DNA of 64,000 bases from Toxotes chatareus (Eukaryota; Chordata; Actinopteri; Toxotidae). Shown here piece by piece: positions 53,701 to 64,000 of this stretch. Below the pieces are notes generated by a model. The model had not been told where the DNA came from, did not search any database, and saw nothing but the letters and a program-made list of their open reading frames with translations. Each line of letters opens with the position of its first letter. The stretch's first letter is position 1. Position numbers and translations under genes: made by a program. The stretch covers positions 14,397,741 through 14,461,740 of the forward strand of contig CM028894.1 of the NCBI GenBank assembly GCA_016801885.1. The letters are read 5' to 3'.

Positions 53701-54690
53701 GGACAGTGATGGGGCAATATTCATGTTATTCTTACTGCTTTTTACTGATTTAATGGCCATAAAGAGAAATTCAAATCTGTTATAGCCTGCTCATTCATTG
53801 TTAGTCACTTTGACAAACAGCATCAGATAAATGCTATAAAAAAGGCTTCGTATTTATAGAGATTTTTTCTGAATTCTAATTCTTAAATTTGCACTATTAA
53901 AATGGAAATGTTACAAATTTTTCAGCTTATTGATTGTAAATAAATCAGCATAAAAGATCACTGCATGAGTTGATTCTCTTTGCTGTGTTTTATTATAGTG
54001 TTACAGTTATAGTAAGTTTTGCCAAACTTTATAGACACTCTTTTGATGAGGCAGGAAAAAAAATCTATTTATTAATTGACTGAAAATTCACGACTAATCA
54101 ACTATTTTACTGATTGATTAATCATTCAAACCCATTATCAAGCGAAACCATCAAACATTAGTGATTTTTTTTTTTTTTTTTTTTTACAATGTTTTACATC
54201 ATAATTTTTTTTTAAATCTCTCTGGACTGTTTATCATATAAAACAAGAAGTTTAAATGCATCACTTTGTGTTCAGGGAACCAATAACAGCCATTTTCACA
54301 GTTTCACATTTAATACACTAAATTCAAGTTCAATGAGAGATTCAATGGAAATTACCATGAGTTGCACAGCTCTAAAAATACTTAACATACAAATGGATGC
54401 CTGACACTTCAGCGTGCTAAGATGCTTTAGATGTAATTGCTGCACCAATATTTTGTATGGTTTAATGGCTGTATCTGTAAAGAGAACTTGGGCAGGACAT
54501 ATCAAGAGGTAAATTTCTTTATGCAAACTTACTGGAACTGATGTGCCAGCCTCTGTCGGAGGGTGGTGGAGTTTTCTTTGCGGTTGAGAAGCTGTGAGCG
54601 GATGAAGGATTCGTCATAGACTGGACGCTCAATCCTGTACACCAGCTCTGAGTCTCCATCCTCCCTGGCTGCCGCTTCTTCTCGCTCCAT
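44441..54690 (-). CDS. slc26a5: SLC26 anion transporter, prestin (SLC26A5) orthologue
   Basis: Membrane anion transporter; the mammalian orthologue is the outer-hair-cell motor, while fish prestin is known as an electrogenic anion exchanger. Seventeen coding exons join to 748 aa (human 744): 54533-54690, 53260-53399, 52900-53010, 49421-49602, 48963-49127, 48570-48805, 48180-48327, 47789-47902, 47618-47695, 47330-47425, 47008-47114, 46812-46881, 46600-46692, 45998-46102, 45313-45513, 45100-45154, 44441-44628. Cytosolic N-terminus with IERPVYDESF; transmembrane core about 65-505 (QLPQGLAYAMLAAVPPVYGLY, GTSRHIS, YLTEPLVRGFTTAA, NERFKKKLP); two glycosylation sequons at Asn165 and Asn168 where human has Asn163/166; anion-site Ser405-Arg406 in SMSRSLVQ; C-terminal STAS domain about 520-725 with TVHSIILDWTSASFIDSVG. 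Some segments (PIPGE, VSQLKYLLG) are closer to SLC26A6 as I recall it. Position beside psmc2 favours slc26a5. Several introns have weak donors. Confidence 0.92.
46565..46584. repeat. (AC)10 microsatellite
   Basis: Perfect AC run about 15 bp from an slc26a5 exon donor (exon 46600-46692), inside the intron on the minus-strand transcript. Confidence 0.9.
50326..50576. repeat. Diverged direct repeat, copy 1, slc26a5 intron 3
   Basis: Contains ctgacatttgagatgacctg, then aatttaacaatcctgcatct and actggctgtgtgaaaaggcc. The same landmarks appear in the same order at 52132-52427. Not assignable to a known element. Confidence 0.65.
50699..50724. repeat. (TA)n microsatellite
   Basis: Thirteen TA units in slc26a5 intron 3, a length expected to be polymorphic. 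Confidence 0.9.
52132..52427. repeat. Diverged direct repeat, copy 2, slc26a5 intron 3
   Basis: Contains ctgacatttaagacgacctg, then aatttcacaatcctgggtct and catggctgtgtgaaaaggtc, matching copy 1 at 50326-50576 across several blocks with an insertion in the middle. Confidence 0.65.
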
Positions 54691-54816
54691 TACAGAGACA
54701 GGGCAGCTGATCGTGTTGAGTCACAGTGTGTTGTCTCTCCAGTGCTGATTATCTCACCGACTCTCTCATTGTTCTGTCCAGTATATCTTCATTCCTTTAA
54801 CCGCTCCAACTTTAAT
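54691..54816 (-). other. slc26a5 5' untranslated part of the first coding exon
   Basis: Upstream of the ATG the minus strand reaches a strong acceptor, tcttctcttgccctgcacacag, ending at 54817. A separate noncoding first exon is implied, with a good donor (GGAG|GTAAGA) at 55515. Exon 1 start is not determinable, but it probably lies near the CpG-containing 55,680-55,830 stretch. Confidence 0.5.
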
Positions 54817-55303
54817 CTGTGTGCAGGGCAAGAGAAGACATGATAGTAATCAGTCCAGCTCTGACTGGTTTTCCTTTTGGTTCACTACCTTTTAAATGAT
54901 ATATCTGGCGGGAGTGATGATAACCAACCAGGCCTCTGTGTTTCGTGCAATTTTTGTACTGATAAGAGAGACTTCAGTTGGATTTGCAAAGCTGCCTCTG
55001 ACCAAATGGTTTTAGTAAAAACCTGGTCTGAAGACACGAAACTGACTGATAATGCCGAAATTGAAGCTGGAGCAGACATGTTATAACATTCCCTGTTACG
55101 TTATAAGACAGACGCACTTGACCAAGCACATTCTGGTGTTTTTTTTTTTTAGTTTTCTACCCTTAGAAAACGGAGTAGTAGTATTTTTGGTAGCTTCAGT
55201 GTGACTTGTAGCGCGAGCTCATCACTTCTCCCCATTCAATCAATTCTCTGACGTACACAGCTGAGAAGCGCCTCGCGCTTCTTCCCGTTTTCCCTCTCAC
55301 CTT

Positions 55304-55319
55304 CGTTAGCTAGCTAACG
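55304..55319. repeat. CGTTAGCTAGCTAACG palindrome, slc26a5 5' intron
   Basis: Perfect 16-bp palindrome about 200 bp inside the inferred first (noncoding) intron of slc26a5. Confidence 0.8.
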
Positions 55320-55514
55320 CGACATTGAAAAAAGACCTTGACAGGGACTTTTGAAATAAATATAACGTGAAACTAACACTAATGTTCGGGTAACAGGTTT
55401 TAACCAGCGTCCAACCACACTGACCTCGCTGTGACAGGAGGTGTTTTTTTCTCCAGCCCTCCACAGTTCAGTATTTAAGCTAACAAAAAGATGCTAGTAA
55501 AAACAGTGTCTTAC

Positions 55515-55830
55515 CTCCGTCTTCTTCCAGGTCCTGTAGGGATGCTGCCAGCTGAGGGAAAATACCAATTTATTAACTGCCCTCTTGAGTTGAAGTTTAA
55601 CAGTGGTAACGACCTTTGAGGACAGTAGCAACCGTTTATGGTACACCAAAGATTGTCTATGTGCGAAGGATGAATTCCTACAGAGTGATATTCCTTGCCA
55701 CCTTCCGGTCTGCGAATATGGGCGTTGATTGTCACGCATGCGCTCTCCGCCTGCAATTACCCAGTTTGTAGTCCTGATACGTGTGAGCGGTGAGCTGGCC
55801 ACTGAGGGCCTCCGGCCCCTTTCGGCTCCT
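55515..55830 (-). promoter_or_regulatory. Inferred slc26a5 promoter and noncoding exon 1
   Basis: The donor GGAG|GTAAGACAC lies at 55515/55514 on the minus strand. Upstream are ccttccggtc (ETS-like, 55701-55710) and cacgcatgcgct (NRF1-like, 55732-55743), the only CpG-containing stretch in this part of the window. Exact transcription start unknown. Confidence 0.4.
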
Positions 55831-56088
55831 GCACATAGGTATGCCCGTTCCATAATCCATTTATGTTTATAATTATACAGGACTCTGACATGAGCAGACA
55901 TGTTATAACAATGACAAATTCACATAAAACTGAAGTCACCACCTTAAATTTGCTGCTTATAAGCTCCAGTTTTACAAATGAGATGAGGTGTCTGGAGATG
56001 ACATTGTTTTATCCCAGGGACAAGGTATATGTACAGTGAGTCCAAGCATTTGGCAGCTCAGTAAGCTTATGACAGTGTTGGCAATGTT

Positions 56089-56200
56089 AATAATAATAAT
56101 AATGAATGGCAAACTTTATTTTCAAAGTACCTTTTATACAACAAATGCAGCTCAAAGTGCTTTACAAAGAAATTTCATGCACCCAGTGTTTCACATCAAA
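56089..56200. repeat. Dispersed fish repeat fragment
   Basis: Reads aatggcaaactttattttc, then accttttatacaacaaatg and cagctcaaagtgctttacaa, a sequence I recognise as a widespread fish element 3' region. The leading AAT run is typical of its tail. Confidence 0.55.
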
Positions 56201-57133
56201 ATACACACAGAATGAACTCAAAAACAGGGATGAGATAATTAATGCAACATAAGATGGAAAATAAAAGCCCAAATTTATAATGGCAATAATAAAAATAATT
56301 CTAAGATGAAAATAAAATAAAATAAAGATGAAAATAGAATACATAGCACACAATACATTCCACATTCTCATTCTGTGATTTAAGGCGTAGGCTCACAATG
56401 AAACAAAGTCACGTTTCTCCAAACCAAGATCAGAGTGAGAGCTCTTTGCTTTTCGTGGCTCTCTGTGTGATGATGAAAGCAGAACGAGCACGTAGTCACG
56501 GGGTCGCCTCCTGTGCCCTATGTTTGTTTGTTTTCCCCATGGTTAAATAAAAAAAAAAAGGAGGGGGTGGCAGAAATGTTAATGTGCAAAATATATTCAA
56601 TGTGCTGTTTATGAGCATTTCAATAAATAACAACTACAAAAGGTTTCACACTCCCATATTTCCACTCACCATATGTCACCTCCCTTTACTGTAATCCGCA
56701 TCCCTGTGAGAGATTTCCGCTTCCCTACCCACATGATCAGGATCATGACAGAAAACATTACTCGCACTTCTTGTTTCATTTTTACTCCTGTGTAGTTTTT
56801 ATATTCGATATTTTCCTGGAAAGTTTGGTTTATTTCTGTCAGAACAAAACACCTATTTACATATATCATATGTATCATTATATCATAATGATACACTGGT
56901 CCCTCTGTGCTGCTCCACTGAAGATATATTTGGCATCTGCAAAATCAGTGAAACAAATTTCCAGGCAGCAAAATATAACATTCAGAAGTAAAAAGTATAT
57001 GCACCAAAGAAAAGAGGAAAATACAGCATGGTGTTTAAATATGGTATTTGAGTTAAATCATTGTATGGCTTGAGGTCATAAACAGTATTAGATGCACTGA
57101 GGCCATGTGTCTTTCTGTAATAACGTCTTGTGT

Positions 57134-57147
57134 CCACTGGAGGGCAA
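57134..57147 (+). promoter_or_regulatory. Weaker CTCF-like motif
   Basis: CCACTGGAGGGCAA departs from the CTCF core at the otherwise conserved A of the central AG. It lies upstream of slc26a5. Low-weight call. Confidence 0.25.
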
Positions 57148-58752
57148 TAACAGTCAAAGAGTTTACCACCTGTACGGAAGGATAGACTTTGCATCATCAT
57201 TTAATCATTAGACAGGACATAGTATATACTGTATACATCGTATATACTGCACTGGTGTGATATTAAATCTAAAAATATTTTCATAATGTCATACAGCTGC
57301 TGTAAAAGTGATGCGACACAAAACACGGTGGCAGATCCTCTTCCATTAGCATGCAAAAAAAAATATGAAAACTAACTTATGATTAAGCTATTATGTATTT
57401 TAATTTGAAAAATTTGCACTTTGACCTGTTAGAAGCTTTTTCAACATTTCCTGATGATAAACTGAGCATAAAATTAAATAACAGACCAACAATCTTGATG
57501 GATCTTCCTGGAATCTTTTATTATGTTTTACCATTATTAATCTTTCTATTGTGAGTTGTAGCAGGTATAGACACCGGACAATTTGGGGGATTGTGGGTGT
57601 CTGGAGACAAAACATCTTAAAGGTAAATAATTTGATCAAGTGTGATTTTAATGTGTTGCTTTGTTCTGTGGGGAGTTCTGTCATAGTTTCTCATGTTTTT
57701 ACTTGTCAGATGGTAGTTCATATGGTGCTGACCTTTGCCCCCGATGACCACATTCTGTTCCCCTCATATGGAAACGTTGGTGTTAATATTTAATGATTGG
57801 CTTGGACCTTATAGCAGATCAAAGAATCACAATCACGGTGGTGCAACTTGAAACCAGAGAGAGATAAACAGCAGTAATTATGTCCCACTGTGTCTCAGTC
57901 TTATTCAGTTACTGCCAAGGCAACATATTGTGTATTGTCTGTCATGTTTCTGCAGCATTTACATGTTAGAGTACACCACTGATCTGAAACCTCGGAATGG
58001 CACCAGCATTGTCCGGGGGAGAGCACTCCCTGTTCCTTATCCCCACTTTGATTTGTTTTATTTTTTAATGGCCTAATTGCACTATTATAACTGCTGAGTA
58101 ATACAGCACACATGCTCACACATGTGCTGCCCAAAATTATAAAGTTAGTGACTCCAGTGTTTTAATTAAAAGATATTAATATCCTCTGTAAGAGCAGGAA
58201 CACCACAATTTGAAGAATACACCTTTACAAGTACAACATATGTACAGCAATCTTACGCAAATGAAGTACATATGGTTATTTTGAAATTGTCCAAAGTAAA
58301 AGAACTGCTGGCCCCTGTTAGTGTTTTTTTATTATTATATAGTTAATTATTGGATTAGTTTTAACAAGGTCTTAACATGAGGGGGGCGAAGATTAACTAC
58401 TTAATACTGGATTTAATGTAATGTGATGTAATCTAGCAATGTGTCATAAAAATTAAAGGACAAGTGAAGACTTCAGACAAATTTAACGTAACAATGTCCA
58501 ATTGTTAATAAACAAAGCCATATCACTCCAAAGTGATTCTTACCATGGTCTTTGTCTGAGTCTCTGAATGAGTCTAATGAGAGAAGTTTCATGTTTACGT
58601 GTACAGATTTCATAATGTCCTGATGTAGGCATTATCTGATTTATGATGTGATTTTATGGTTCAATACAATTGACTATTGTCACAAGATAACAGCCCTGGG
58701 TCTATAAAATGTGACTGTCTCACTATGAATCACATGTTTCAATGCTCAGTGT

Positions 58753-58778
58753 AAATAATAATAATAATAATAATAATG
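58753..58778. repeat. (AAT)n microsatellite
   Basis: About eight AAT/ATA units followed by an A-rich stretch. Confidence 0.85.
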
Positions 58779-61402
58779 ATAAAAAAATAAAGTTGCATAA
58801 TCAGTCTTAAAGATTTCTGGTAGGTGTTTTAGAGCCTGGAATATTTAAACATTATTGTATCAGTCCTTTATCCTGTATGCTCTGAACATTAACCTGAAAG
58901 ATAAAGGCTTCGAGTCATGTGAATGAGAAATAAACCAGCACCACCACAGGCTGTTAAGTCTCAGAAATACCACCATGATGTGGCAGAAAAAAGCGCTGAC
59001 TAAAACAAGGAAGAACCACAGCTGACAATGGAAATCAGGAATAAATATGAGAAGCTACAGAGTTTCCTGGTTTTGTGGCCCAGTTGGCTGAAAGAGATGG
59101 TTTTTTATCACAGCATCCTTTGTCTCGGTCACACCTCTTTCTTTCCGTTCCGCCTCTCTGTATTAAACACAGAATCTAGTAAAAGTCAAAATGTCTCAGA
59201 CAATATTTTCAATAACAGATGCTGCATCTACTGTGCTATCTACACCATATCTGTGTTAACAGACTCTCTCCTGCACACTTGTCATTTTATGAGCCAGATA
59301 ACAAGTCTACAGCCGTGCTGGAATCTCTCTGAGGCTGCACACAGGCACAGTGGTGCTTTGAGCTAAATGCCAACTAATGCTACCTCACATGCTTACATTT
59401 ACAGTAAGTTAATTCTAAAGTTTAATGTTTTCGGTTAGTGTGTTGAAAAAGATTTGCATTCAACCACCTGTTTTTCAGAATCTCAAGATTTCAGGTGTGG
59501 TAACTAGAAGAAGAGGCATCAGATCACCTTGTAGGTGCCATGATAGGAAAAGAGCTTGGATACTTCTGGCATCAGCACAACACAGTCAATGTTCCTGTAA
59601 AAGATTATACACTTTTAAAATAAAGTTTTACCAAGGTTACATAATCTAACTTTAAAGCTATTCAAGGAGAAATTTAAGGGGAATACTGGGAACACTGGAG
59701 AGGTTAAAGTTCTGCCCTGACTTTTTGGGAGTTTGATCACTGGATTATGAACCCAGCAGTGATAATAGGAGGCTTATGTCACTCTGATTGTGTTGGATTA
59801 AACATTTACTCCGCAGTGAAACTCCTTGTCATGATGCTTCAGCTAGGAAGCAGCTCTGCGGAGTTTGATGTAACATTTTACAATGAAAACTTAAAAGTTT
59901 TGACCTCATGGTTGGAAATAGGCTTGACTGTGATGTTTGTTCTTTGCTGTTATTATTGATTTTTCTCGGGCCACGTGAACCTGTAAACCTTGTACCCCTT
60001 GTCAGCATTCACCCCTGGATAGCAAGCTCTGAGGATTTGCTCTGTCCTCAAACATGATTGCTACAGCCACTGTGCGGGAACACTGCACGGCTGGTGACAT
60101 TAGTCAGAGAGGCAAACATGCTCACATGCACAGCATAACTGTACAGCACAGCAATCTGTGGTCCTTTGGTCAATGCTCATTTTGGTATAAACACAGTTTC
60201 CAGTGAATCGGCAAAGATATAAAGCCAAGAAAAGCAGAAATATTATCACAACTTTAAAGACGCTTGAGTTGAGTGACCTGTCTGCTTCAGTAAGTGACAT
60301 TTTAACTGCTCAGTATTTACACTTTCTCTGCATCCTCCATGTGACTGTAAATCTGTTGAATCAGGGTGTTTTGGTTCAAAACATTATCATTATTATCGTT
60401 ATTAACTTAATTGTTATTTACTTGGGAAGCACAGTACATTTCTGCTGGAACTGTCTTGAGCACAGATCTGCTGTTGATCTTCATCATCAGCCTGTTGTCA
60501 TTAATCTCTGTTTATCTTTATAAGCAGATTGTCCGATCTGAGATTGGTAAATAGTCCTGTTGTCCACCGGCATTATCTCCACATTATCTCCGGTTGTCGC
60601 TATTTATTGCCCATGATAGGTTTAAAGTCTGTGTCATAAAAACACCTTTCATGTATCAAGCCTCGGGTGTTGACAGTGTCCAGCGAACACAAATGGTTTT
60701 TATTGGAGAACCATTTGAAGGAGCATTAGTTTTAATGGATTTCGCTTTTTCGCTCGTTTTCTGTTTCTCAGTCAAATCTTGGTTTTACCTTAGTCATTTG
60801 GGAGACTCGTCCAGAGCAAATACTGATACTAAACTGTTTATTCAAGTAGTTTACAGTGTATTTTCTTCTTATTATTGAACTGAGGCATTTCTCAAATGCC
60901 TCAGTTTCACTCTTGAATCAGCAGATATCTTTCTCCTCTGTCTTTTCACATAGTGTCTGTTTTTCCTCAGCCTTGTGGAAACAGACAACCCTGTTTCCTG
61001 GAAATTATGTTTATACACAAATGAATTGCAAAACCAAATACATTTTGTAGGAAACATAATCTCCAGCTGGATTATATTCAGATGAAGCTAGTTTTTTTCT
61101 TAATTAATGAAGCCTCACATCTATTGACGGCAGCACAGTAAGTAGGAGGTGGCTGGTGGTGGTGGATGGTGGTTGTAAAAAAACCACACCTGTTACACCA
61201 ATGACCGGGTTTCACATCCTGAGTCCTGTCTGGGGTTAGGTTTAGGAAACATTGTGGTTTTGGTTAAATGTAAATACATGTGCTGGGTTTGAAATCTCAG
61301 TGAACTTTTTCTTTATTAAACCAGACCACAATCTTTCCCAAACCTGTTGTTGTGCTGCAAGATCAGATATTTTACCAGAAATCAAATGTGTAGAACTTGA
61401 CT

Positions 61403-61490
61403 GAAGTCAACCTGTGACAAAGTGAATTGATTGGATGCAGTTCAATTTAGAAAGGCGGGGGGGGTCTGAATACTTTCTGAAGCCGCTGTA
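61403..61490. mobile_element. Tc1/mariner-like fragment (deletion derivative)
   Basis: The right end tctgaatactttctgaagcc-gctgta is the inverse complement of the terminal sequence at 7650. Internally, gtcaacctgtgacaaagtga, attgattgga and tttagaaaggc match the subterminal region I recall for the same family, then jump through a G8 run to the terminus. Internal parts are lost, as in the 7,650 copy. Confidence 0.7.
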
Positions 61491-63152
61491 AAATGAACAA
61501 CGTGTCCTCATCACGTTCATCAACAGCAAATGTGCGTCCTGTTCCAGTTTCCTACTAAACAAACTTGATGTTTCCAGGAGACAGAGCTGAAATAGAACAG
61601 TTGTAACAGTCAGAGATTTTTACAGTGTTGCAACATCAATTAGATTACACCAACCTAGTTTTCCCTGACTGCACATCTCCTCTGTCTTGTTCACACCAGA
61701 AGGACAGTCCAGGACACTCTGTATGTGAAGTTGCAGTTTGTTCTTGTTTCTCTGGAATTTGCTAGTTTCTGAAAAAGAAAAGAAAAAAACAAAACAGACC
61801 AAGGATTAATTATGTTTCTCTCAGTTCTCCTTTCCCTATAAACCATAGTGAGTTCCAACAAAAGAGTTAGTAAGACTGGCTGACAAGACAGTTACTCGGT
61901 GACACTACTGTCCTACTTTTTTGCAGAAACAGTACAGTCTCTCCTGTCTGATAAGGCAACTGATGCACAGGGAGAATTGTACAGTGTACACTGTGTTTAT
62001 TTCATTGCTATTTAATTTTCTTCCTACAAGTGATTTTCTTGATTAGTTTTTTAGACAGTATTTCTTACATACAGTATATGTGGACTGTGTTCCACAGTTA
62101 GTGTGTGTCCATCATTTATTTTTACGACTTTTGCCTGGAGCTAGAGTTGGGTGGTCGTACATGTACAGGTCGGAATGCACTGTAAGGGGAATATAAAAAA
62201 ACCATTGGAAGGAATCAGCTGGTTTGAATGGAGCAACTGGACATTTCTCGTTGTGTTTTCCAGAGCTGATGTTTGTAATGGTAAAATATTTATGAAGTAA
62301 TGAGGCACTACTCAGTGACTGCTCTGTGTGATTTACATAATTAATGATCCATTAACACAAATTTATCCTGGTCTGTCCTGTTGTAACTCATCATTATGTA
62401 CTACAGCATATAGCCCATGATTCAGAGGAACTCCTTATTAACAATTCATCCATTTTTGGGTTCCCTCCTCTCTTGTTCCTCAGTAACTACTCACACATTT
62501 TGTGTACCATTTTGTAAAGTGTTACCCCACAGCTACAGGAGGAATTACCATGGAATCTGATACAAGCATCAAAGGTGTATTGTTCATATCTGTAAAACAT
62601 TTACTGGTATTTTCAACTGAGCAATTTGTCAAAACTACAGTACAGTTCAGTTACAGTCACAGGCTGAGGTTAGGAAACTAAGGTTGTGAGCTACAGTTTG
62701 TAAAGAGTGGTGGTCAAGGTAAAATAAATAAACGTCCAATGTCTGATTCATGATTCATCCCCAGTGCTGAAGGCTGAACCAGATTTCACACAGCGGGGAA
62801 ATACTACTTAGTTAGCGATATGTTAACTACTGAAGTAATGTCAGGTTATGACTGTGGACAGTAAACCAATGCCCTGAATATATGAAAACACACTTACAGT
62901 TACTACAACTCCAGACTCACTACTTCAACATTTAGAGAAATCCAGAAGCTTCACAGAACTGCCATGTCTGATCACAGTCGCTAATCTGTGATTGGATAAT
63001 GACTGATTGGGGGAGAAGTTTAGCAAAGGTTCATATGCAACTTGCAGATAAGAATTTGATAATATATAAGAAAATCTGCTTGATACACAGTGGAAAAGAA
63101 GGTGTGCATTGTTTATGTATATATAGTTTTTCTGTATGTGAATACAATGTCA

Positions 63153-63174
63153 ACACACACACACACACACACAC
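63153..63174. repeat. (AC)n microsatellite
   Basis: Eleven perfect AC units. A second AC run lies at 63841-63858. Confidence 0.9.
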
Positions 63175-64000
63175 TACACAAACACATTCACACACGCATC
63201 CATGGACACACTGTCCTCCTTTTATTAATGGAATTAAAATAAATGCATGTCAAGTGGAAAATCCCAAAATGACCTTGGGGTAGTTGACAGCAGATTATTG
63301 TTCCAGCATTTATCAGATATCAATCATTGAGCTGTTATCATCACTCAGCGTGGACTGACAGAACAAAGGCTGGCCGAATGCAATCGGGTCACACCACTTT
63401 ATTATGGTAATTTATATGAGATGAGAACATTACCCAGGCATTCATTCAAGTGAGAGTGGCTGCATCTGAAACACACTTTGAGTTTGAAATTCACACGTAA
63501 ACACGTGCAAAAAAAGTAAATTCACGATTATGCACCATCACTGTCAGGTGAAAACATGGTTTTTGGGCCACGAAAATCTGTAAAACTGGTGGTTTTTGTG
63601 GTCACAGTGACATACAGCACATTCATGCTCCTCGGATTATGAATGTACACACACGCTTTTCCCATGAACCTGTCCTGAACTGTGCTTGAACCTCGACAAA
63701 CAGTTGGGGCAGGCATTACCTCCACTTAATTCTGAGCAGACACTTCGATAAGGTCATTCACACACTTTCCTGTAATGTTTGCATTCCAGCTGAGTGAATA
63801 ACAACCCTCTAAACGCCCTCCCCTCCCCACCACCACCACGACACACACACACACACACCACAGACTCCTACAGTTTCTGGTCTCATCCTATGGCTGGTGT
63901 TGCTTTAAAGTTGAAAGAAGACTTCCTCCCCTTTAGCTCGCTCCTCTGTCCACTTCATGAGAGGAGGAACATAAAGGGTCAGTCAAGCTTTAAGATGACT

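Larger units (their letters stand above)
55900..64000. other. Intergenic DNA upstream of slc26a5
   Basis: No gene supported. In human the next gene is RELN, but I found no exon with reelin features on the minus strand here, so reln may start beyond the window or be absent. Contents: a repeat at 56089-56200, an (AAT)n run at 58753, a Tc1 relic at 61403, (AC)n runs at 63153 and 63841, and a CTCF-like word at 57134. The rest is AT-rich with only short open frames. Confidence 0.55.

Noticed and set aside
44441..54690. Assignment of the transporter to slc26a6
   Set aside because: Some residues look SLC26A6-like, but the position beside psmc2, NERFKKKLP and paired sequons at the prestin positions favour slc26a5.
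55900..64000. Possible reln 3' exons (expected neighbour of slc26a5)
   Set aside because: No minus-strand frame shows reelin repeat or C-terminal basic-tail features; nothing to support it.

Overview
The window is vertebrate nuclear DNA, almost certainly from a ray-finned (probably spiny-rayed) fish. It carries intron-split genes with GT-AG boundaries whose proteins match vertebrate orthologues over their full length. Introns and intergenic DNA hold Tc1/mariner fragments and small palindromic hAT-type elements of fish type, plus many simple repeats. No bacterial, CRISPR or tRNA features were seen.

Layout. (1) Positions 1-23,000: gene-poor DNA with no gene I can support. It holds two orphan open frames, one Tc1 fragment, stretches that look like conserved regulatory DNA, and a CTCF-like site at 22,648. 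(2) Positions 23,197-55,600: a compact block of five genes. phax (minus, one uninterrupted reading frame), pmpcb (plus, 13 coding exons, 483 aa), dnajc2 (minus, 17 coding exons, 617 aa), psmc2 (plus, 12 coding exons, 433 aa) and slc26a5/prestin (minus, 17 coding exons, 748 aa). I rebuilt every exon chain by hand and each one closes in frame. (3) Positions 55,900-64,000: intergenic DNA with repeats and no supported gene.

The genes alternate in strand. phax/pmpcb and dnajc2/psmc2 are head to head, the second pair sharing a 487-bp promoter region. pmpcb/dnajc2 and psmc2/slc26a5 are tail to tail with closely spaced poly(A) signals. From memory, pmpcb-dnajc2-psmc2-slc26a5 has the same order and orientation on human 7q22, so this is an old linkage group. 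phax does not belong to that human block (human PHAX is on 5q), and it lacks introns here, which suggests a retroposed copy. Products: snRNA export adaptor (phax), mitochondrial presequence protease (pmpcb), ribosome-associated J-protein (dnajc2), 19S proteasome ATPase (psmc2) and an SLC26 anion transporter/motor protein (slc26a5). The first four are broadly expressed housekeeping genes; slc26a5 is tissue-restricted in other vertebrates.

Most notable: intronless phax flanked by two divergently oriented CTCF-like motifs; a last dnajc2 intron built almost wholly of nested palindromic hAT-type elements; a 230-bp foldback in pmpcb intron 12; an ancient direct duplication inside slc26a5 intron 3; and GCTAAC/GTTAGC words, some forming perfect palindromes, beside every promoter of the block.
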